The notes under the pieces: generated by a model
Databases searched by the model: none
Told to the model about the DNA's origin: nothing
The model's input: the letters and a program-made list of their open reading frames with translations, nothing else
Program-made: the position numbers and the translations under genes
Part shown: positions 60,171-64,000 of the stretch, piece after piece
Layout of the letters: the number at the start of each line of letters is the position of its first letter
Numbering within the stretch: the stretch's first letter is position 1
Origin: Eonycteris spelaea
Lineage: Eukaryota; Chordata; Mammalia; Chiroptera; Pteropodidae
Reading direction: 5' to 3'
DNA length: 64,000 nt
NCBI GenBank assembly: GCA_003508835.1
Contig: PUFA01000057.1
Coordinates: 9,250,501-9,314,500 of the forward strand

Positions 60171-63100
60171 TTTTTTTTTTTTTTTTTAAATTTTTTTTTA
60201 TTACATTTATTGGGGTAACATGGGTCAATACAATTAGGTAGTTTTCAGGTGTATATTATAATTTGACATCTATGTATTCTACTGTGTGATTACCACCCAA
60301 AGTCCAGATTCCTTCAGCTACCATATATTTGATCCCCTTTACCCTCTTCATCCTCCCCCTGTCTGCCTATACTTGACCCCATTTGTCCCGTCTACTGCTC
60401 TCCTCCTCCCTACCCCCTACCCTCTGGTAACCACTAGTCCATTGTCCATGTCCATGAGTCTCTGTTTGTTTGTCCTGTTCATTTGTTGCTTTTAGGTTTA
60501 TATCCCACATGTATGTGATATCATGTGATTTTCTGCTTTTTCAGTCTGGCTTACTTCACTTAGCATGATTATCTCAAGGTCCATCCATGTTGTCACAAAT
60601 GGCAGTATTTCATCTCTTCTTATGGCTCAGTAATATTCTATTGTATATATGTGCCACAGCTTCTTTAGCCAATCATCTATCATAGGACACTTCAGTTGCT
60701 TCCATGTCCTGGCCCCTGTGAATAATACTGCTATGAACATCGGTGTGCAAATATCTTTTAGGATATGGATTTTCAAGTCTTTGGGATTGCTGGATCATAT
60801 GGTAGATCAATTCTTAGTTTTTTGAGGAACCTCCATACTGTTTTCCATAGTGGCTGTACCAATTTGCAGTCCACCAATGCATGAGGGTTCCTTTTTCTCC
60901 ATCCTCTCCAACATTTGTTATTACTTGTCCTGTTGATTATAGCTATTCTAACAGTGTGAGATGGTATCTCATTGTGGTTTTGATTTCCCTAATAGCTAGC
61001 AATGTTGAGCATCTTTTCATATATTGTTGGCCATTTGTATGTCCTCTAGGGAGAAGTGTCTGTTCAGGTCCTCTGCCCATTTTTTGATTGGATCATTTGT
61101 TTTTTGTTGTTATTGTATTGAGTCATATGAGTTCTTTGTATATTTTGGATATTAGGCCCTTATCGGAGATGTTGCTTACAAATATATTTTCCCATTGAGA
61201 TGGTTGTCTCTTTACTTGTTGACAATTTCTTTTGCTGAGAAGCTTTTTAGTTTGATGTAGTCCCATTCATTTATTTTGCTTTAGTCTTCTTGCCTTGAGG
61301 TCAAATTAAAATCCTCTTTAAGTCCAAGGTCCTTGAGTATCGTTCCTATATTTTCTTCTATGCATGGTTTCAGGTCTTATAGTCAGGTCCTTAATCCATT
61401 TTGAGTTAATTTTGGTGTGTGGTGATAGACAACGGCCTAATTTCATTCTTTGGCAGGTGGCTTTCCAATTTTCCCAGCACAGGCTTTCCTTTCTCCACTG
61501 TATGTTTTAGGCTTTTTTGTCGAAAATTATTTGCTCGTTTTAAATTATTGGGTTTACTTCTGGACTCTCAGTTTCTATTCCACTGGTCCATGTGTCTGTT
61601 TTGCTGCCAATACCATGCCATTTGATAACTGTCGCTTTGTAGTATAATTTGAAATCGGGCAGAGTGATTCAGGGTCTTTCTGTGCTTCCATACAAATCTG
61701 ATGATTTTTTCTTTCTGTTTTCTTAAAAATGCCAATAGGATTTTAATGGGGATTGCATTAAATCTATATAATGCTTTAGGTAATATGGTCATTTTAACTG
61801 TGTGATTCTTCCAATCTAAGAATACGGAATATCTTTCCATTTCTTTGTATCTTCTTTGCTTTCTTTTAATAGGGTCTTAGAGTTTTCATTATATAGTTCC
61901 TTACCTATTTCGTTAAATTTATGCCTAGGTATTTTATTCTTTTTGTTGCAATTGCAAAAGGAATTATTTTTTCACTTTTTTTTACTAACACTTCGTTATT
62001 AGAGTACAGAAAAGCTATGGTTTTTGAAATTGATTTTGTATCCAGAAACTTTACTATATTTGCTTATTGTTTCTAGTAGTGTTCTGTGGAGTCTTTAGGG
62101 TTTTCTATATAGAGAATCATGTCATCTCAAATAGTGATGTTTGACGTTTCATTTCCTATTTGAATGCCTTTATATCTTTCTCTTGCCTGATTGTACTTCT
62201 AGGACCTCCAATGTTATATTGAATAGCATGTGGCAGTAGTGGACAGCCTTGCCTTGTTGCTGATCTTAGAGGGAAGGTTTTTAGTTTTTCCCCTTTAAGT
62301 ATAATATGTTGGCTGAGGGTTTGTCATAAATGGCTTTTATTATGTTAAGGTACTTTCCTTTCTATACCGATTTTGTTAAGTGTTTTGATCATAAATGGAT
62401 GCTGTATCTTGTCGAAGGCATTTTCCTATATCTATTGATATCATATGATTCTTATTTTTTAATTTTTTAATGTGATGTATTACATTAACCAAATTTGTGT
62501 ATTTGAACCCATCTCCATGCCTGGGATGAAGCCCACTTGATCATGGTGTATAGCTTCTTTAATACGTGCTATATTTGGTTCCTAGTATCTTATTTAGGAT
62601 TTTTACATCTATGTTCATGAGAGATATTGGCCTGTAGTTTTCTTTTTTGTGTGTGTTAGATTTACCAGGTTTTTGTTATCATAATATTGGCCTCATAAAA
62701 TGAAGTTCTGAAGTATTGCCTCCTCTTTGGTTATTTGGAAGAGTTGAGGAGAATAGGTATTAAATCTTTTTGAATGTTTTTAGAATTGACTGGTAAAGCC
62801 ATTGATCCTGGACTTTACTTTTTGGTAGGTTTTTGTTTCAATTTCCATACTGCTTATTGGTCTATTATATTTTTCATTTCTACTTCATTCAGTCTAGGAG
62901 GTTGTATTTTTCGAAATACTGTCTATTCTTCTAGGTTATTAAATTTGATGTTATATGCTTTTTATAGTATTCTTGTATGATCCTTTGTATTCTGTGATGT
63001 CAGTCATAATTTCCCCCTTTCATCCCTGTTTTTGTTTATTTGTGTTTTTTTTTTCTTTTAGTAGTCTAGCCAGGGTTTGTCAATTTTATTAACTCAAAGA

Positions 63101-64000
63101 ACCAGCTTTGTTGCATTTATTTTTCTATTCTTTGTTTTTCAATTTTATTTCTGCTCTAATTTTGATGATTTCTTTCCTTCTGCCTGACTTTAGGCTTCAT
63201 TTGTTTCTTCCTTTTCTAGTTTTTTAAGATGAAGTGTTAGGTTATTTATTTGGGCTCGTTCTTGTTTTTGGAGGCTGTAATGATATGACTTTCCTCTTAT
63301 GACCACTTTTGCCATGTTCCAAAAGTTTTGATATGTTGAACTATCATTATCATTCGTTTCTATGTATCTCTTGATCTCTCTTTTTATTTCTTCTCTGACC
63401 CAGTTATTCTCAGTAGCATTTTGTTAATCTCCATGAATTTGTGGTTTCTTCCTGATTGCTTTTTGCAGTTGATCTCTAGTTTCAAAGCTTTATGAAAAAT
63501 ATAGGTGGTATGTCAACTCTCTTATATTTATTTGTTGAGGCTATTTCTGTGTCCTAGTATGTGGTCAATTCTTGAATGTTCCATGTGGACTAGAGAAGAA
63601 TGTATAAGCAGCTGTTTTGAGATGGAAGGCTCTGTAAATGTCAGTTATGTCCAGTTGGACTAAAAGTGTCATTTAGATGTTATTTTCTTATTGATTTTCT
63701 GTTTGGATGTTCTGTCCTACTGACAGTGGGGAATTTTAGATGCCCTGCATGATGGTGTTTGCTCTGTTTTCGCCTTCCGTTAGTAATTGCTTTGCCTATT
63801 TTGGGGCTCCCTGATTGGGAACATAGATATTAATAATGTTATAGATGTTTAATAAGTGTTATTTCTTCTTGTGTGTGATTCCCTTTATCATTATGAAGTG
63901 TCCCTCAATATCTTTCTTTACCTTTTTTATTTTGAAGTCTATTTCATTGGATATTAGTACTGCACTCCCACTTTTCTCTGAAGCCATTTGCTTGAAATAT
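60171..64000 (-). mobile_element. Younger antisense L1 inserted in the previous L1, running off the window
   Basis: Starts with a reversed poly(A) (T-run from about 60171) and ATTACATTTATTGGGGTAAC, a 3' end I associate with bat L1s. It continues without a large gap through ORF2 read backwards. The - strand stretch 61568-61840 translates to WKNHTVKMTILPKALYRFNA and IPIKILLAF, a recognisable ORF2 segment. Frameshifts and stops show it is dead. Confidence 0.78.

Noticed and set aside
61568..61840. 90-codon - strand frame as a gene
   Set aside because: The translation is a fragment of L1 ORF2 within a decayed antisense copy.
56599..64000. Remaining XRN2 exons (C-terminal tail, about 89 residues)
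   Set aside because: I searched by eye for the expected NMRPQDSW-type continuation and the Gly/Arg-rich end. Only SINE and L1 sequence is present, so they must lie downstream of the window.

Overview
The window is mammalian nuclear DNA carrying most of one protein-coding gene on the + strand: XRN2, the nuclear 5'->3' exoribonuclease. I recognise 27 consecutive coding exons, from the start codon at 10955 to the donor after 56598. They encode about 861 codons, roughly residues 1-861 of a protein that is about 950 residues in human. The last ~89 residues (the Gly/Arg/Pro-rich tail) and the 3' UTR are not in the window. Every intron I could define is GT-AG, and the exon phases agree throughout, with one exception. 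Exon 2 carries two extra bases relative to the expected frame, and this puts an in-frame TGA at 18061-18063.

The host is most likely a fruit bat (Pteropodidae). Two SINEs derive from 5S rRNA (introns 13 and 15) and a third is a full tRNA-Val(TAC)-like head joined to a 5S rRNA body (intron 27). This combination was described as the MEG SINEs of megabats. The decayed L1 copies are also consistent with the reported loss of L1 activity in that family.

Layout: 1-10560 is intergenic and dominated by two ORF2-less L1-derived (HAL1-type) elements at 1425-3737 and 6384-8755, with MIR, Tigger and hAT remnants. 10560-11330 is the CpG-rich XRN2 promoter, first exon and start of intron 1. 11030-18052 is intron 1, with nested antisense L1s. 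18053-31352 holds exons 2-15, covering the catalytic CR1/CR2 core and a CCHC zinc knuckle. 31353-44000 holds exons 16-24, covering the acidic/NLS-like linker and the C-terminal catalytic segment. Intron 24 (43959-53966) contains the third HAL1-type element, on the - strand. 53967-56598 holds exons 25-27. 56599-64000 is intron 27, filled by the tRNA/5S SINE and two nested antisense L1 copies.

No other functional gene, CRISPR array, operon or prokaryotic feature is visible. The other open frames are chance frames in repeats, introns or the CpG island. The observations most worth checking are the exon 2 frame break and its possible in-frame rescue acceptor, the hybrid tRNA/5S retroposon, the ~164-bp duplication flanking exon 27, and the L1 remnant that appears to be split around exon 23.
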